60,318 nucleotides of DNA from Streptomyces cucumeris (GCF_024295805.1 NZ_JANCLX010000045.1:1-60318), one strand, 5' to 3'; shown: positions 16,498-26,542, counted from the stretch's first letter. Notes: a model not told the origin generated them from the sequence alone. Numbers and translations: made by a program.

Positions 16498-17982
16498 CTA
16501 CGACTGGGCCGCCCACCACTCCTTGAGTGCCGCGACGGCGTCATCCCGCTCCATGGGGCCGTTCTCCAGCCGGAGCTCCAGCAGGTGCTTGTACGCCTTG
16601 CCGACCTCCGGACCCGGGGCAACACCGAGGACCTTCATGATCTCGTTGCCGTCCAGGTCCGGGCGGATGGCATCCAGCTCCTCCTGCTCCTGGAGCCGTG
16701 CGATGCGCTCCTCGAGCCCGTCGTACGCACGCGAAAGCGCCGATGCCTTGCGCTTGTTGCGCGTGGTGCAGTCCGAGCGGGTGAGCTTGTGCAGCCGGTC
16801 CAGCAGCGGCCCCGCGTCGCGCACATAGCGACGCACCGCGGAGTCGGTCCACTCGCCCGTGCCATAGCCGTGGAAGCGCAGATGAAGTTCCACCAGACGC
16901 GAGACGTCCTTCACCATCTCGTTGGAGTACTTCAGCTTGATCATCCGCGACTTGGTCATCTTGGCGCCCACCACCTCGTGGTGGTGGAAGGAGACGCGGC
17001 CGTCCTTCTCGAACCGGCGCGTCCGCGGCTTGCCGATGTCATGCAGCAGGGCCGCCAGCCGCAGCACCAGGTCCGGTCCGCTCTCCTCCAGATCGATGGC
17101 CTGCTCCAGCACGGTCAGCGAGTGCTCGTAGACGTCCTTGTGCCGGTGATGCTCATCACGCTCCAGCCGCAGCGCCGGGATCTCCGGCACAACGCAGTCG
17201 GCGAGCCCGGTGTCGACGAGCAGCCGCAGCCCCTGGCGGGGGTGAGCGCCGAGGATCAGCTTGTTGAGCTCCTCACGCACCCGCTCGGCCGAGACGATCT
17301 CGATACGGCCCGCCATGGAGGTCATGGCGGCGATGACGTCGGGGGCGACCTCGAAGCCCAGCTGGGCTGCGAACCGAGCGGCACGCATCATCCGCAGCGG
17401 ATCGTCGGAGAAGGACTCCTCGGGCGTCCCCGGCGTGCGCAGCACCCGGGCCGCCAGGTCCTCCAGACCGTTGTGCGGGTCGATGAACTCCTTCTGCGGA
17501 AGGGCCACCGCCATCGCGTTCACGGTGAAGTCCCGGCGGACCAGATCGTCCTCGATGGAGTCGCCGTAGGACACCTCGGGCTTCCGGGATGTCCGGTCAT
17601 AGGCTTCTGACCGATACGTTGTGATTTCAATCTGGAAGCTTTGCTGTGTCCCGTTTTCGGCAGGACCCTCCTTACGGCAGCCGACGGTGCCGAAGGCGAT
17701 GCCGACCTCCCAGAGGGCATCCGCCCAGGGACGGACGATCTTCAGTACGTCATCGGGCCGGGCATCCGTCGTGAAGTCCAGGTCATTGCCGAGGCGGCCG
17801 AGCAGCGCGTCCCGTACCGAGCCCCCGACGAGGGCCAGCCGGAAACCGGCCTGCTCGAACCGGCGGGCGAGATCGTCGGCGACGGGAGAAACCCTCAGCA
17901 ATTCGGCCACGGCACGGCGCTGCACCTGGCTGAGCTCATTGGTCGACTGCGGGGATCGGCTGTCATTGTTGGCGTTCGGCAC
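16498..17982 (-). CDS. cca: CCA tRNA nucleotidyltransferase
   Basis: Adds or repairs the 3'-CCA end of tRNAs using CTP and ATP. About 494 residues: head domain with 'LALVGGSVRDALLGRLGNDL' and the metal-binding 'DLDFTTD' (the nucleotidyltransferase DxD), neck and body ('RDFTVNAMAV', 'DDPLRMMRAARFAAQLGF'), and an HD domain ('ALLHDIGKPRTR', 'FHHHEVVGAKM'). GTG 17982 is chosen because conserved homology begins a little later and upstream sequence is low-quality coding. Both tRNA genes in this window lack an encoded CCA, so the enzyme is required for them. Divergent from the DUF6049 gene. Confidence 0.93.
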   Translation of the reverse strand: MPNANNDSRSPQSTNELSQVQRRAVAELLRVSPVADDLARRFEQAGFRLALVGGSVRDALLGRLGNDLDFTTDARPDDVLKIVRPWADALWEVGIAFGTVGCRKEGPAENGTQQSFQIEITTYRSEAYDRTSRKPEVSYGDSIEDDLVRRDFTVNAMAVALPQKEFIDPHNGLEDLAARVLRTPGTPEESFSDDPLRMMRAARFAAQLGFEVAPDVIAAMTSMAGRIEIVSAERVREELNKLILGAHPRQGLRLLVDTGLADCVVPEIPALRLERDEHHRHKDVYEHSLTVLEQAIDLEESGPDLVLRLAALLHDIGKPRTRRFEKDGRVSFHHHEVVGAKMTKSRMIKLKYSNEMVKDVSRLVELHLRFHGYGTGEWTDSAVRRYVRDAGPLLDRLHKLTRSDCTTRNKRKASALSRAYDGLEERIARLQEQEELDAIRPDLDGNEIMKVLGVAPGPEVGKAYKHLLELRLENGPMERDDAVAALKEWWAAQS

Positions 17983-18162
17983 AACAGCACAGGGTACGTG
18001 GCCGCACGCCACGGGGCCTCCACGTTGATCGGCGCAACCGATCCCGTAACGATCTTGTGGAGCTCTCCACCGCACTTCGCCACAGCGGGCATCGTTACCA
18101 TTCCGTGGACGCACATTGCGACGACCACTGACGACCACTGACGAAGAGGGACGGGCAAGCGC

Positions 18163-20589
18163 GTGGCCGATGCGGCTGACCTCCGGGGGAACACTTCCGC
18201 TCGTGCCCGTCGATGGCTGCGGCACACGGCGGCATGGCTCGCGGCCGTGCCGGTGCTCGCGGGCGGAACACAGCTCCCCGCGGCGCCCACCGCCTACGCG
18301 GCCCCGGCGGAGCACACGGCCCGGACGACCCAGGCGGTCTCCGCGGCGCCATCCGAGAGCAAAGTCACCCGCTCACGCTCCGTGGACGTCGCCATCACGT
18401 CGATGACGCCCACGGCGCCGAAGAAGGGCGACACGATCACGGTCGATGGAACCGTGACAAATGGCACCAAAACGGCCATCTCCGGTGCGCATGTCGGCCT
18501 GAGGACCGGTTCGCCGCTCAACGGCCGCAACGCGATCGACAGCGCCGCCAGAAGCACCAGCTACTCCCCGGCCACGGACGGCGCCGAGATCGGCGGCAAG
18601 TACACCAAGAAGATCGGCAAGCTGGCGGCCGGTGCCAGCCGTGACTTCTCGCTCTCCATACCGGTGGACAAGCTCAACCTCGGCCAGGACGGCGTCTACC
18701 CGCTCGGAGTCTCCCTCAGCGGACAGACCCAGAACCGGCCCTGGCCGCAGGTGCTGGGGATCCAGCGCACCTTCCTCCCCTGGCAGACCAGCCCGGCGGA
18801 CAAGAAGTCCCAGCTCACCTTTCTGTGGCCGCTCATCTCCTCCACCCATATGACTCCTCGTACGGAGAACGACGAGGACCGCACCCCCATCTTCCGCGAT
18901 GACAGCCTCGTCAAGGAGCTCTCTCCGGGCGGCCGGCTGCAGCAGATGGTGACGCTGGGGAAGAGTCTCCCCGTCACCTGGGTGATCGACCCCGATCTGA
19001 TCGCCACGGTCGAGTCGATGACCAAGGGGTACGAGGTACAGGGCCCCAAGGGCGCGGACGACGACACGACCCCGGGCCGCGGAGAGGCCGTCGCCAAGCA
19101 GTGGCTCAACGACCTCCAGAAGGCCGTGGAGAACCACCAGGTGGTCGCGCTCCCCTTCGCCGACCCCGACCTCGCCTCCGTCGCCCACCGCGGCAAGAAC
19201 TACGGCGCGCTCCGCCACCTCCAGGACGCCACCGAGCTCGCCTCCAGCACCCTGCAGACCGTGCTCGAGGTGAAGCCCCGCACCGACTTCGCCTGGCCGG
19301 TGGACGGAGCGGTCGACTCCTCCGTCGTGGATGTCGCCACCTCCGCGGGCGCGCACAACGTGATCGCCCGCAGCGACAGCTTCCGGGAGACCGGCGGTCT
19401 CTCCTACACCCCGACCGCGGCCCGGCAGATCGGCGGCGGCAACACCGCGGTGGTCGCCGACGCACGGCTCTCCACCGCGTTCAGCGGCGACATGTCCACG
19501 CCGGAGAACTCCACACTCGCCATCCAGCGGTTCCTGGCCCAGAGCCAGATGATCAACCTCCAGGATCCGGACAAGCAGCGCAGCATCGTCGTCGCACCGC
19601 AGCGGATGCCCACCGCCAGCCAGGCGCAGGCCATGGCGGCGGCCCTGAAGGGCCTTCCCGGGCAGTGGAGCGAGCCGCTGGACCTGGGCCGGGCCGCCAA
19701 GGCCAAGCCCGACCCGAACGCCACCCAGCGGGTGCCCGGCGCCGGCGCGTACCCCCAGGCGCTACGCAAGCAGGAACTGCCCGTCGAGGCGTTCAAGGGC
19801 ATCCGGGACACCCAGGCGACCCTCGACAGGTTCGAGCGGATCCTCACCGCGAAGAACCGGGTGGCCCCGCCGTTCGGCAATGCGATCCGGCGCGACATGT
19901 CCACTTCGTGGCGGGGCGAGGCACAGAAGGCGGCCGGTTTCCGCCATGGTGTCGCGAGCTATCTGCAAGGGCTCACCAAGAAGGTGCGGCTGGTCCCGAA
20001 GTCGAACATGACGCTGTCCGGGCGGAGCGCCACCATCCCGGTGACCGTGCAGAACAACCTGCTGCAGGGGGTCGAGCTGCGGCTGGTCCTCACCTCGCAG
20101 CAGGAAAACCGGATGGAGATCAGCGAACCGCAGGTCGTCACCGTGGAAGGCGGCCACAGCCAGTCCGTGAAGTTCGGCACCACGGCGAACGCGAACGGAC
20201 CGGTGTGGGTCACGGCACAGCTCCAGACCCCGGACGGCCAGCCTTACGGCAAGGCGAGGACGTTCCAGGTGAACGTCACCGAGATCACCTCGACCGTCAT
20301 CCTCGTGATCGCGGGCGGTGTACTGCTGCTGGTCCTCGCCGGCATCCGGATCTACCTCCAGCGCAAGCGGTCCGCAGCGGGCGATGAGGACGAGACGGAC
20401 ACGGAGCCGGGCGCCGAGGACGCGGACGACACCGATGACGCCGAGAGCGCCGCGGAGTCCGGGAGCGAAGAGACCGAAAAATGTGACGCGTTCCACGCTC
20501 TGGTGCCCGAGCAGCCGAGTGACCCGGCGGCGGACACCGGATCGCAAAGCGCTGACCCGTCCGGCTCGGGTGAGAAAGTGGAGCATTGA
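18163..20589 (+). CDS. DUF6049 secreted/membrane-anchored protein
   Basis: 808 residues. Signal peptide in the first about 45 residues ('RRWLRHTAAWLAAVPVLAGG' ... 'AYAAPA'), a large extracytoplasmic region rich in beta structure, one transmembrane helix near residue 710 ('ITSTVILVIAGGVLLLVLAG') and a very acidic cytoplasmic tail. A related protein precedes MurJ in mycobacteria (Rv3909), and the 48-nt gap to murJ implies co-transcription, so a role in wall synthesis or export is likely but unproven. GTG 18163 is used. Just upstream is a short tandem 'acgaccactg' x2 of no known meaning. Confidence 0.85.
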   Translation: MADAADLRGNTSARARRWLRHTAAWLAAVPVLAGGTQLPAAPTAYAAPAEHTARTTQAVSAAPSESKVTRSRSVDVAITSMTPTAPKKGDTITVDGTVTNGTKTAISGAHVGLRTGSPLNGRNAIDSAARSTSYSPATDGAEIGGKYTKKIGKLAAGASRDFSLSIPVDKLNLGQDGVYPLGVSLSGQTQNRPWPQVLGIQRTFLPWQTSPADKKSQLTFLWPLISSTHMTPRTENDEDRTPIFRDDSLVKELSPGGRLQQMVTLGKSLPVTWVIDPDLIATVESMTKGYEVQGPKGADDDTTPGRGEAVAKQWLNDLQKAVENHQVVALPFADPDLASVAHRGKNYGALRHLQDATELASSTLQTVLEVKPRTDFAWPVDGAVDSSVVDVATSAGAHNVIARSDSFRETGGLSYTPTAARQIGGGNTAVVADARLSTAFSGDMSTPENSTLAIQRFLAQSQMINLQDPDKQRSIVVAPQRMPTASQAQAMAAALKGLPGQWSEPLDLGRAAKAKPDPNATQRVPGAGAYPQALRKQELPVEAFKGIRDTQATLDRFERILTAKNRVAPPFGNAIRRDMSTSWRGEAQKAAGFRHGVASYLQGLTKKVRLVPKSNMTLSGRSATIPVTVQNNLLQGVELRLVLTSQQENRMEISEPQVVTVEGGHSQSVKFGTTANANGPVWVTAQLQTPDGQPYGKARTFQVNVTEITSTVILVIAGGVLLLVLAGIRIYLQRKRSAAGDEDETDTEPGAEDADDTDDAESAAESGSEETEKCDAFHALVPEQPSDPAADTGSQSADPSGSGEKVEH

Positions 20590-20637
20590 GCAATGCCCGG
20601 GCCGGCCGGCCGCAGCGGACGATGAGGTGGGGTAGCG

Positions 20638-22998
20638 ATGAACGCGCCATATGACGGTGATGGCCAGGGGCCGCCACCGCCACAGCCGTCCCCGCACACT
20701 CCCCACGACCCGTACGGACCGGAGCCGCACCAGAGCGATCCGTATCTGGGCGACGCCCAGGCACCCGCGGCCGACCCCCGCCAGGCGTACGGGCAGCCGC
20801 ACTACACACAGGATCCGTACCTCCAGGACCCGTACGTCACCGGCACCTACACGCCCTACCCCTACGCGTCGGCACCGCAGGACGGCTACGGCCATGATCC
20901 GCTGACGGATCCGCTGTACGACCGGGCCGCGCCCCCGCAGGGCGGCCATTCGCAGCAGTCCTACCCCCAGCAGGCCGCCGCGCCGCAGGGCCACGCCCCG
21001 CATGCCTGGCCGCCGGCCGCCGGGCAGGCACCCGCCGGCCCCCCGCAGGCGCAGTACGCCGACCCCGCCGCCCAGGGATACCCGGGCGCGGGCGGCGGCT
21101 ACGGGCCGGGGGAGCAGCCCCAGCAGGACGCCTTCGCGCATCTCTACCGCGATCAGCAGCCATACGAGCCGCGCCGCTCCCCGGGCGGTCCACAGAGCCC
21201 CCAGGGCTATCCGCAGCCGCCTTCCCAGGGTCAGGCCCCGGTGCCCGGCCCCGCGCGGCCCGAGCCCCCCTCCGGGCCCGCCTCGGCCGCCGCACCGACG
21301 GTGGCCGCACCGGTGATCACCGAGCCGCCCGCCGAGGAGCCCCCCGCCAGGCGCTCCGGCGGCCGCGCGGCGAGCCTGCTCCAGTCCAGCGCGCTGATGG
21401 CCGCCGGAACCCTGGTCTCCCGGCTGACCGGCTTCGTCCGGCAGATGGTGATCATCGCGGCGCTCGGCGCCGCGACCCTGGGTGACACCTACGCCGTCGC
21501 CTACACCCTGCCGACGATGATCTACATCCTCACCATCGGCGGCGGTCTGAACTCGGTGTTCGTCCCGCAGCTCGTCCGTGCCATGAAGGAGGACGACGAC
21601 GGCGGCATCGCCTACGCCAACCGACTGCTCACCCTGGTGATGGTGGTCCTCGGCGTCCTCGTCGCCGTGGCCGTGTTCGCCGCCCCGCTGCTGGTGCGCA
21701 TGATGTCGGCGGACATCGCCGGGAACCCCCCGGCCAACGAGGTCGCGGTCACCTTCGCCCGCTACTGCCTGCCCACGATCTTCTTCATGGGCGTCCATGT
21801 GGTCGTCGGGCAGATCCTCAACGCCCGTGGCCGCTTCGGCGCGATGATGTGGACCCCGGTCCTGAACAACATCGTCATAATCTTCACCTTCGGCCTGTTC
21901 ATCTACGTGTTCGGCACGGCCAGCAGCTCGAAGATGGAGGTCAGGACGATCACGCCGGAGGGCATCCAGCTGCTCGGCGTCGGCACCCTCCTCGGACTGG
22001 TCGTCCAGTCGCTCGCGATGTTCCCCTATCTGCGCGCCTCGGGCTTCCGGTTCCGGCCGCGCTTCGACTGGCGGGGACACGGCCTCGGCAAGGCCGCCAA
22101 ACTGGCCAAGTGGACCGTCATGTTCGTCCTCGCCAACCAGGTGGGCGTCGTCGTGGTGACCCAGCTGGCCACCTGGGCCGGGTCCAAGGCCGACAACCAG
22201 GGCTTCCCCGGTACCGGCTACCTCGGCTACTCCAGCGCGCAGCTCATCTGGGGCATGCCCCAGGCGATCATCACCGTCTCGGTGATGGCCGCCCTGCTGC
22301 CCCGGATCTCCCGCGCGGCCGCCGACGGCGACGCGGGCGCGGTCCGCGACGACATCTCGCAGGGCCTGCGCACCTCCGCCGTCGCCATCGTGCCCATCGC
22401 CTTCGCGTTCGTGGCGCTCGGCATCCCCATGTGCACGCTGCTGTTCGGCGCCTCCGGCACCGAGGCGGCCCAGTCCATGGGCTACATGCTGATGGCCTTC
22501 GGCCTCGGCCTGATCCCCTTCTCGGTGCAGTACGTGGTCCTCCGCGGCTTCTACGCCTACGAGGACACCCGCACCCCCTTCTACAACACGGTGATCATCG
22601 CCGCCGTGAACGCCGCCGCCTCCGCGCTATGTTTCCTGGTGCTGCCCGCCCGCTGGGCCGTCGTCGGAATGGCCGCCGCCTATGGGCTGGCCTACACGAT
22701 CGGCGTAGGCGTGGCGTGGAAGCGTCTGCGTGTCCGTCTGGGCGGTGATCTCAACGGTCGCCACGTGGTGCGCACCTACACCCGTCTCGTGGGCGCCAGC
22801 GTCCCCGCCGCCCTTCTCGGCGGCGGGGCGGCCTACACCATCACCCAGTCGCTCGGCTCCGGCCTCATGGGCTCCCTAGCGTCCCTGACGGGCGGCGGTC
22901 TCGTTCTTATCGCGGTCTTCTACATTGCGGCGAAACGGATGCGGATCGAAGAGCTGACGGCCATGGTCGGTATGGTGCGCGGACGACTCGGTCGCTGA
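20638..22998 (+). CDS. murJ: lipid II flippase MurJ (MviN)
   Basis: MOP-superfamily flippase that moves lipid II across the membrane for wall synthesis. 786 residues: an unusually long cytoplasmic N-terminal tail (about 235 residues) rich in Pro, Gln, Tyr and Asp with repeated 'DPY' motifs, then about 14 membrane helices beginning 'SSALMAAGTLVSRLTGFVRQ', which is the MurJ signature with the conserved Arg in the first helix. 'FVPQLVRAMKED', 'ILNARGRFGAMMWTPVLNN' and 'YAYEDTRTPFYNT' are further family segments. Unlike the mycobacterial protein it stops after the membrane domain; the pseudokinase part is a separate downstream gene. Confidence 0.95.
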   Translation: MNAPYDGDGQGPPPPQPSPHTPHDPYGPEPHQSDPYLGDAQAPAADPRQAYGQPHYTQDPYLQDPYVTGTYTPYPYASAPQDGYGHDPLTDPLYDRAAPPQGGHSQQSYPQQAAAPQGHAPHAWPPAAGQAPAGPPQAQYADPAAQGYPGAGGGYGPGEQPQQDAFAHLYRDQQPYEPRRSPGGPQSPQGYPQPPSQGQAPVPGPARPEPPSGPASAAAPTVAAPVITEPPAEEPPARRSGGRAASLLQSSALMAAGTLVSRLTGFVRQMVIIAALGAATLGDTYAVAYTLPTMIYILTIGGGLNSVFVPQLVRAMKEDDDGGIAYANRLLTLVMVVLGVLVAVAVFAAPLLVRMMSADIAGNPPANEVAVTFARYCLPTIFFMGVHVVVGQILNARGRFGAMMWTPVLNNIVIIFTFGLFIYVFGTASSSKMEVRTITPEGIQLLGVGTLLGLVVQSLAMFPYLRASGFRFRPRFDWRGHGLGKAAKLAKWTVMFVLANQVGVVVVTQLATWAGSKADNQGFPGTGYLGYSSAQLIWGMPQAIITVSVMAALLPRISRAAADGDAGAVRDDISQGLRTSAVAIVPIAFAFVALGIPMCTLLFGASGTEAAQSMGYMLMAFGLGLIPFSVQYVVLRGFYAYEDTRTPFYNTVIIAAVNAAASALCFLVLPARWAVVGMAAAYGLAYTIGVGVAWKRLRVRLGGDLNGRHVVRTYTRLVGASVPAALLGGGAAYTITQSLGSGLMGSLASLTGGGLVLIAVFYIAAKRMRIEELTAMVGMVRGRLGR

Positions 22999-23108
22999 TC
23001 ATTGAGCACAACCATCGTCCGCCATCGCGTGTCGTGCATAGCGGCGGACTGTGGGCACAATTGTCTTGGCTCGGAGCAGGCGCAACGGATGGGGAGGCAG
23101 GAACGACG

Positions 23109-24815
23109 GTGGCGGAACGGAGCACGGCTGCCGTCGACGTGGCCGACAGCGGTGATGAGGAGCCGCTGACCGCCGAGGCGGGTAAGGCCACGGCCGACGG
23201 GGCGGGGACGGAAGAGAAGGCCGGCAGGGACACAGAGGCCGCGGGATCGGCCCGGGAGACGGGCACCGCGGCCGACGCGAACCCGCCCGAATTGCACAGC
23301 GGTCACAAACTCGCCAGACGCTACCGTCTGGAGGAGTGCGTCACCCGTCTGGACGGATTCAGCAGTTGGCGTGCCGTGGACGAAAAACTGCGCCGCGCCG
23401 TCGGCGTACACGTCCTCCCGGCCGACCATCCGCGGGCCCGCCCGGTCCTCGCCGCCGCGCGTTCGGCGGCGCTCCTGGGCGACCCCCGATTCGTCCAGGT
23501 CCTCGACGCCGTCGAGGAGAACGACCTGGTCTACGTCGTCCACGAATGGCTACCCGACGCCACCGAGCTCACCGCCGTGCTGGCGTCCGGGCCGCTGGAG
23601 CCGCATGACGCCTACCAGTTGGTCAGCCAGGTCTCGCAGGCGATGGCCGCCGCCCACCGCGAGGGGCTGGCCCATCTGCGCCTCAACCCCGGCTCTGTGC
23701 TGCGCACGGAATCCGGCCAGTACCGGATCCGCGGCCTGGCCGTACTGGCCGCCCTGCGCGGTATCAGCACCGAACACCCCCAGCGCACCGACACCGAGGC
23801 CATCGGCGCACTGCTGTACGCGGGGCTCACCCAGCGCTGGCCCTACGAGCGGGACGCCCACGGACTCTCCGGGCTGCCCAAGGGCATGGGGCTCATCGCC
23901 CCCGACCAGGTCCGCGCCGGAGTCCACCGCGGGCTCTCCGAGCTCGCGATGCGCGCACTGGTCAACGACGGTGCCACCGCGTCCCGTCAGGACCAGCCCT
24001 GCACCACCCCCGAGGAGTTGGCGAAGGCCGTCTCGGCGATGCCGCGCATCCGGCCGCCCGAGCCCGCCTTCACCCCCACTCCGGCCTATCAGCGCACCAC
24101 GTACCAGCAAGGCGGCTACGGCCAGCCGACGCCGCGTGGCGGTGCCGCACGCACCACAGCGCCCGCTCCCATGCCTCCACCGCCCCCGCTGCAGACCCGC
24201 ACCGGCAAGGCGCTCAAGTGGGCCGTTTCCGCGCTGCTCATCGCGGCCCTGGGCCTGGGCAGCTGGCAGCTCGCCGACACCCTCCTGAAGGACGAGAACA
24301 AGTCCGACCCGGGCAAGTCCACCAGTGAGAAGGACGACGAGAAACCCCCGAAGGTTGCCACCAAGCCGATCACCATTCAGAAGGCGACGGAGTTCGGCCC
24401 CTCGATGAAGCCCGACACGGCGAGACTGGCCGCGGACGGCGATACCAGCACCGCCTGGGTGACCTTGGGGTTCTTGGGCTATCCGAACTTCGGCAATCTG
24501 GGCAACTACGCGGACGGAAGCGGCATCGTCGTGGACCTCGGCAGCGTCAAGAAGGTCTCCGATGTCGATGTCACCTTCCGCGGATCCGGCCATGAGGTCG
24601 AGATCCTGGCCGCGGCCAAGGACGCGTCGGACGTGAGCACCCTCAGCGCCTTCTCCCAGAAAATCACGTCTCCGAAGAACGCGGGCGGTCAGCTTTCCGT
24701 CTCACTCGACAAGCCCGTGGAGACGCGATACGTACTGGTCCACATCAAGAAGCTGCCGGCGACCAGTCCGGATCGCTACCGTGGCGGGATCTCGGAGATC
24801 AAGCTCAAGGGCTGA
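23109..24815 (+). CDS. membrane-anchored pseudokinase associated with MurJ
   Basis: About 568 residues: acidic Ala/Gly/Glu-rich N-terminus, a Ser/Thr-kinase-like fold (about residues 65-330), a Pro-rich linker, one membrane helix ('KWAVSALLIAALGLGSW') and an extracytoplasmic beta domain resembling discoidin/galactose-binding folds ('ADGDTSTAWVTLGF', 'IVVDLGSVKKVSDVDV'). Catalytic residues are lost: 'GVHVLPAD' replaces the VAIK lysine, 'LAHLRLNPGSVL' replaces HRDxKxxN, and there is no DFG. In Mycobacterium tuberculosis the same two parts are fused to MviN, where FhaA binds the phosphorylated pseudokinase. GTG 23109 follows GGGGAGGCAGG; an ATG at 23034 is in frame. Role: probable regulator of MurJ. 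Confidence 0.85.
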   Translation: MAERSTAAVDVADSGDEEPLTAEAGKATADGAGTEEKAGRDTEAAGSARETGTAADANPPELHSGHKLARRYRLEECVTRLDGFSSWRAVDEKLRRAVGVHVLPADHPRARPVLAAARSAALLGDPRFVQVLDAVEENDLVYVVHEWLPDATELTAVLASGPLEPHDAYQLVSQVSQAMAAAHREGLAHLRLNPGSVLRTESGQYRIRGLAVLAALRGISTEHPQRTDTEAIGALLYAGLTQRWPYERDAHGLSGLPKGMGLIAPDQVRAGVHRGLSELAMRALVNDGATASRQDQPCTTPEELAKAVSAMPRIRPPEPAFTPTPAYQRTTYQQGGYGQPTPRGGAARTTAPAPMPPPPPLQTRTGKALKWAVSALLIAALGLGSWQLADTLLKDENKSDPGKSTSEKDDEKPPKVATKPITIQKATEFGPSMKPDTARLAADGDTSTAWVTLGFLGYPNFGNLGNYADGSGIVVDLGSVKKVSDVDVTFRGSGHEVEILAAAKDASDVSTLSAFSQKITSPKNAGGQLSVSLDKPVETRYVLVHIKKLPATSPDRYRGGISEIKLKG

Positions 24816-24852
24816 CCCCGGTCGGTCCGTCATGAGGGGAGGAGGCTCGACG

Positions 24853-25542
24853 TTGGACGACGCCACCACCGGCGAGGCGAGCGACGCCGAGCTCCTCGCC
24901 CGGCATGTGAAGGGCGATCCGGACGCCTTCGGCGAGATAGTGCGGCGCCACCGCGACAGACTCTGGGCGGTGGCGCTGCGCACGCTCGGCGACCGTGAGG
25001 AAGCCGCCGACGCGGTCCAGGACGCGCTCGTCTCCGCCTACCGTGCCGCCCATACCTTCCGCGGCCAGTCCGCCGTGACGACCTGGCTCCACCGCATCAC
25101 GGTCAACGCCTGTCTGGACCGGGCCCGTAAGGCGGCCTCCCGCCGCACCTCCCCGGTCGCCGAGACCGACCGGCTGGAGCAACTCCTCGAGCCGCATGAG
25201 TCGGCCGCCGCCCCCGCCGAGCGCGGCGATCTCCACCGAGAACTCCTCCAGGCACTGCGCACCCTCCCCGCCGAGCAGCGCGCCGCGCTCGTACTCGTCG
25301 ATATGCAGGGATATCCCGTCGCGGAGGCGGCGGCGGTCCTGGAAGTCCCCACCGGTACGGTGAAAAGCCGCTGCGCCCGGGGACGTGCCCGACTCCTCCC
25401 CCTCCTGTCGCATCTCCACCCCAATGGGCGGGGTAGTACCTCTTCGGGCGGGGGAAGGAACCGGACGCAGGGGACGTCCGTCCCACCGACGGCAGGACCG
25501 AATGACACAGATGCCGTGAAGGGCGGAGGTGGGCGAGCGTGA
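24853..25542 (+). CDS. sigM: ECF RNA polymerase sigma factor SigM
   Basis: 229 residues. Region 2 'RDRLWAVALRTLGDREEAAD' / 'AVQDALVSAYR' and region 4 'LPAEQRAALVLVDMQGYPVA' ... 'GTVKSRCARGRARL' define an ECF sigma factor; a Ser/Gly-rich tail follows. TTG 24853 is my start: GGAGG (24841-24845) is 7 nt upstream, whereas ATG 24832 in the same frame overlaps that ribosome-binding site and has none of its own. The stop overlaps the anti-sigma start (GTGA). Position before trxBA equals Rv3911 and Streptomyces SigM. Confidence 0.9.
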   Translation: MDDATTGEASDAELLARHVKGDPDAFGEIVRRHRDRLWAVALRTLGDREEAADAVQDALVSAYRAAHTFRGQSAVTTWLHRITVNACLDRARKAASRRTSPVAETDRLEQLLEPHESAAAPAERGDLHRELLQALRTLPAEQRAALVLVDMQGYPVAEAAAVLEVPTGTVKSRCARGRARLLPLLSHLHPNGRGSTSSGGGRNRTQGTSVPPTAGPNDTDAVKGGGGRA

Positions 25543-26507
25543 CATCCTCGACGGACACGGACGAGCACCCGGACGTCGCGGAGATCTCCGCGCTCACCGA
25601 GGGACAGCTCTCCCCGACCCGGACCGTCGATGTGCGCACTCATCTCGCGAGCTGTGCGCTGTGCGCCGATGTACGGTCCTCGCTCGACGAGATCCGCTCA
25701 CTGCTCGGCACCCTCCCGGGCCCCGTGCAGATGCCCGCCGATATCGCGGGCCGTATCGATGCGGCTCTCGCCGCCGAAGCACTTCTGGACGCGACCACGC
25801 CTGAGGCCACGGATCCTGAGACCTCGAAGAGCCGCGCCGGAGTTTCACGTGAAACTCCGGGGCCCTCGACCGATCGCGTTTCACGTGAAACGGCCGAGGA
25901 GACCGATCACATGGCAGGTGCGGCCAAGCCTTCCGTGACCGCGGACCGGCCCGCCGGGCGGGCTCGGGGTACCACCGGTCCGGGCCGCGGGTCCTCCCGT
26001 CCCGGCACTCGCTCCGGTCGCGCCCGCCGCTGGCCGAGGGTTCTCCTCGGCTCCGCTTGTGCCGCCGCCGTCATCGGCCTGGGCACGTTCTTCGTCCAGG
26101 AAGTCACCTCGGGCGGCGACAGCGACACTCCCAGCGCCTCACAGAACTCCACCGAGGGCCGGGACACCGTGTCGGCCGGGACTCTCAAGGACCGAGTCCA
26201 CGAGATGCTCACCGACCGTAAGGCCACCGCCTCGCCCGGTGTCGCCTCCAAGGACACACCCGACGTACCGCTCCGCGCACAGGATCCGAAGGTCCCTTCC
26301 TGCGTCCAGAAGGGCATCGGCCGCACGGAACCGGCGCTTGCCGCCCAGCAGGACACCTACGACGGCAAGGCCGCCTATATCGTCGTGCTGCCGCACCCCT
26401 CCGACAGCTCGCGGGTCGACGCCTTCGTGATCGATGCGTCCTGTGTCTCCTCCGCCCCATCCTCCACCGGGAAGCTCCTGGAGACGCGCACCTACCCTCG
26501 GGGCTGA
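25539..26507 (+). CDS. zinc-associated anti-sigma factor for SigM
   Basis: 322 residues: N-terminal ZAS domain with His-X3-Cys-X2-Cys ('THLASCALC'), a linker, one membrane helix ('VLLGSACAAAVIGLGTFFVQ') and an extracytoplasmic domain of about 130 residues with a pair of cysteines ('PSCVQKG', 'DASCVSS'). The first base overlaps the sigM stop, so translation is coupled and SigM is expected to be sequestered at the membrane. The linker holds two exact parS sites, each read as 'VSRET'. Member of the RsmA-type family next to SigM in actinobacteria. Confidence 0.88.
   Translation: MTSSTDTDEHPDVAEISALTEGQLSPTRTVDVRTHLASCALCADVRSSLDEIRSLLGTLPGPVQMPADIAGRIDAALAAEALLDATTPEATDPETSKSRAGVSRETPGPSTDRVSRETAEETDHMAGAAKPSVTADRPAGRARGTTGPGRGSSRPGTRSGRARRWPRVLLGSACAAAVIGLGTFFVQEVTSGGDSDTPSASQNSTEGRDTVSAGTLKDRVHEMLTDRKATASPGVASKDTPDVPLRAQDPKVPSCVQKGIGRTEPALAAQQDTYDGKAAYIVVLPHPSDSSRVDAFVIDASCVSSAPSSTGKLLETRTYPRG
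25837..25860. other. parS within a 24-bp palindrome (anti-sigma gene)
   Basis: Exact GTTTCACGTGAAAC at 25842-25855; symmetry extends to CCGGA/TCCGG on both sides. Inside the coding sequence, encoding 'VSRET'. Confidence 0.93.
25878..25891. other. second parS in the anti-sigma gene
   Basis: Exact GTTTCACGTGAAAC, 36 bp after the first, same reading frame, again encoding 'VSRET'. Confidence 0.93.
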
Positions 26508-26542
26508 GGTACGGCGCACACAGGCCCCGCCTGACGCCATCC

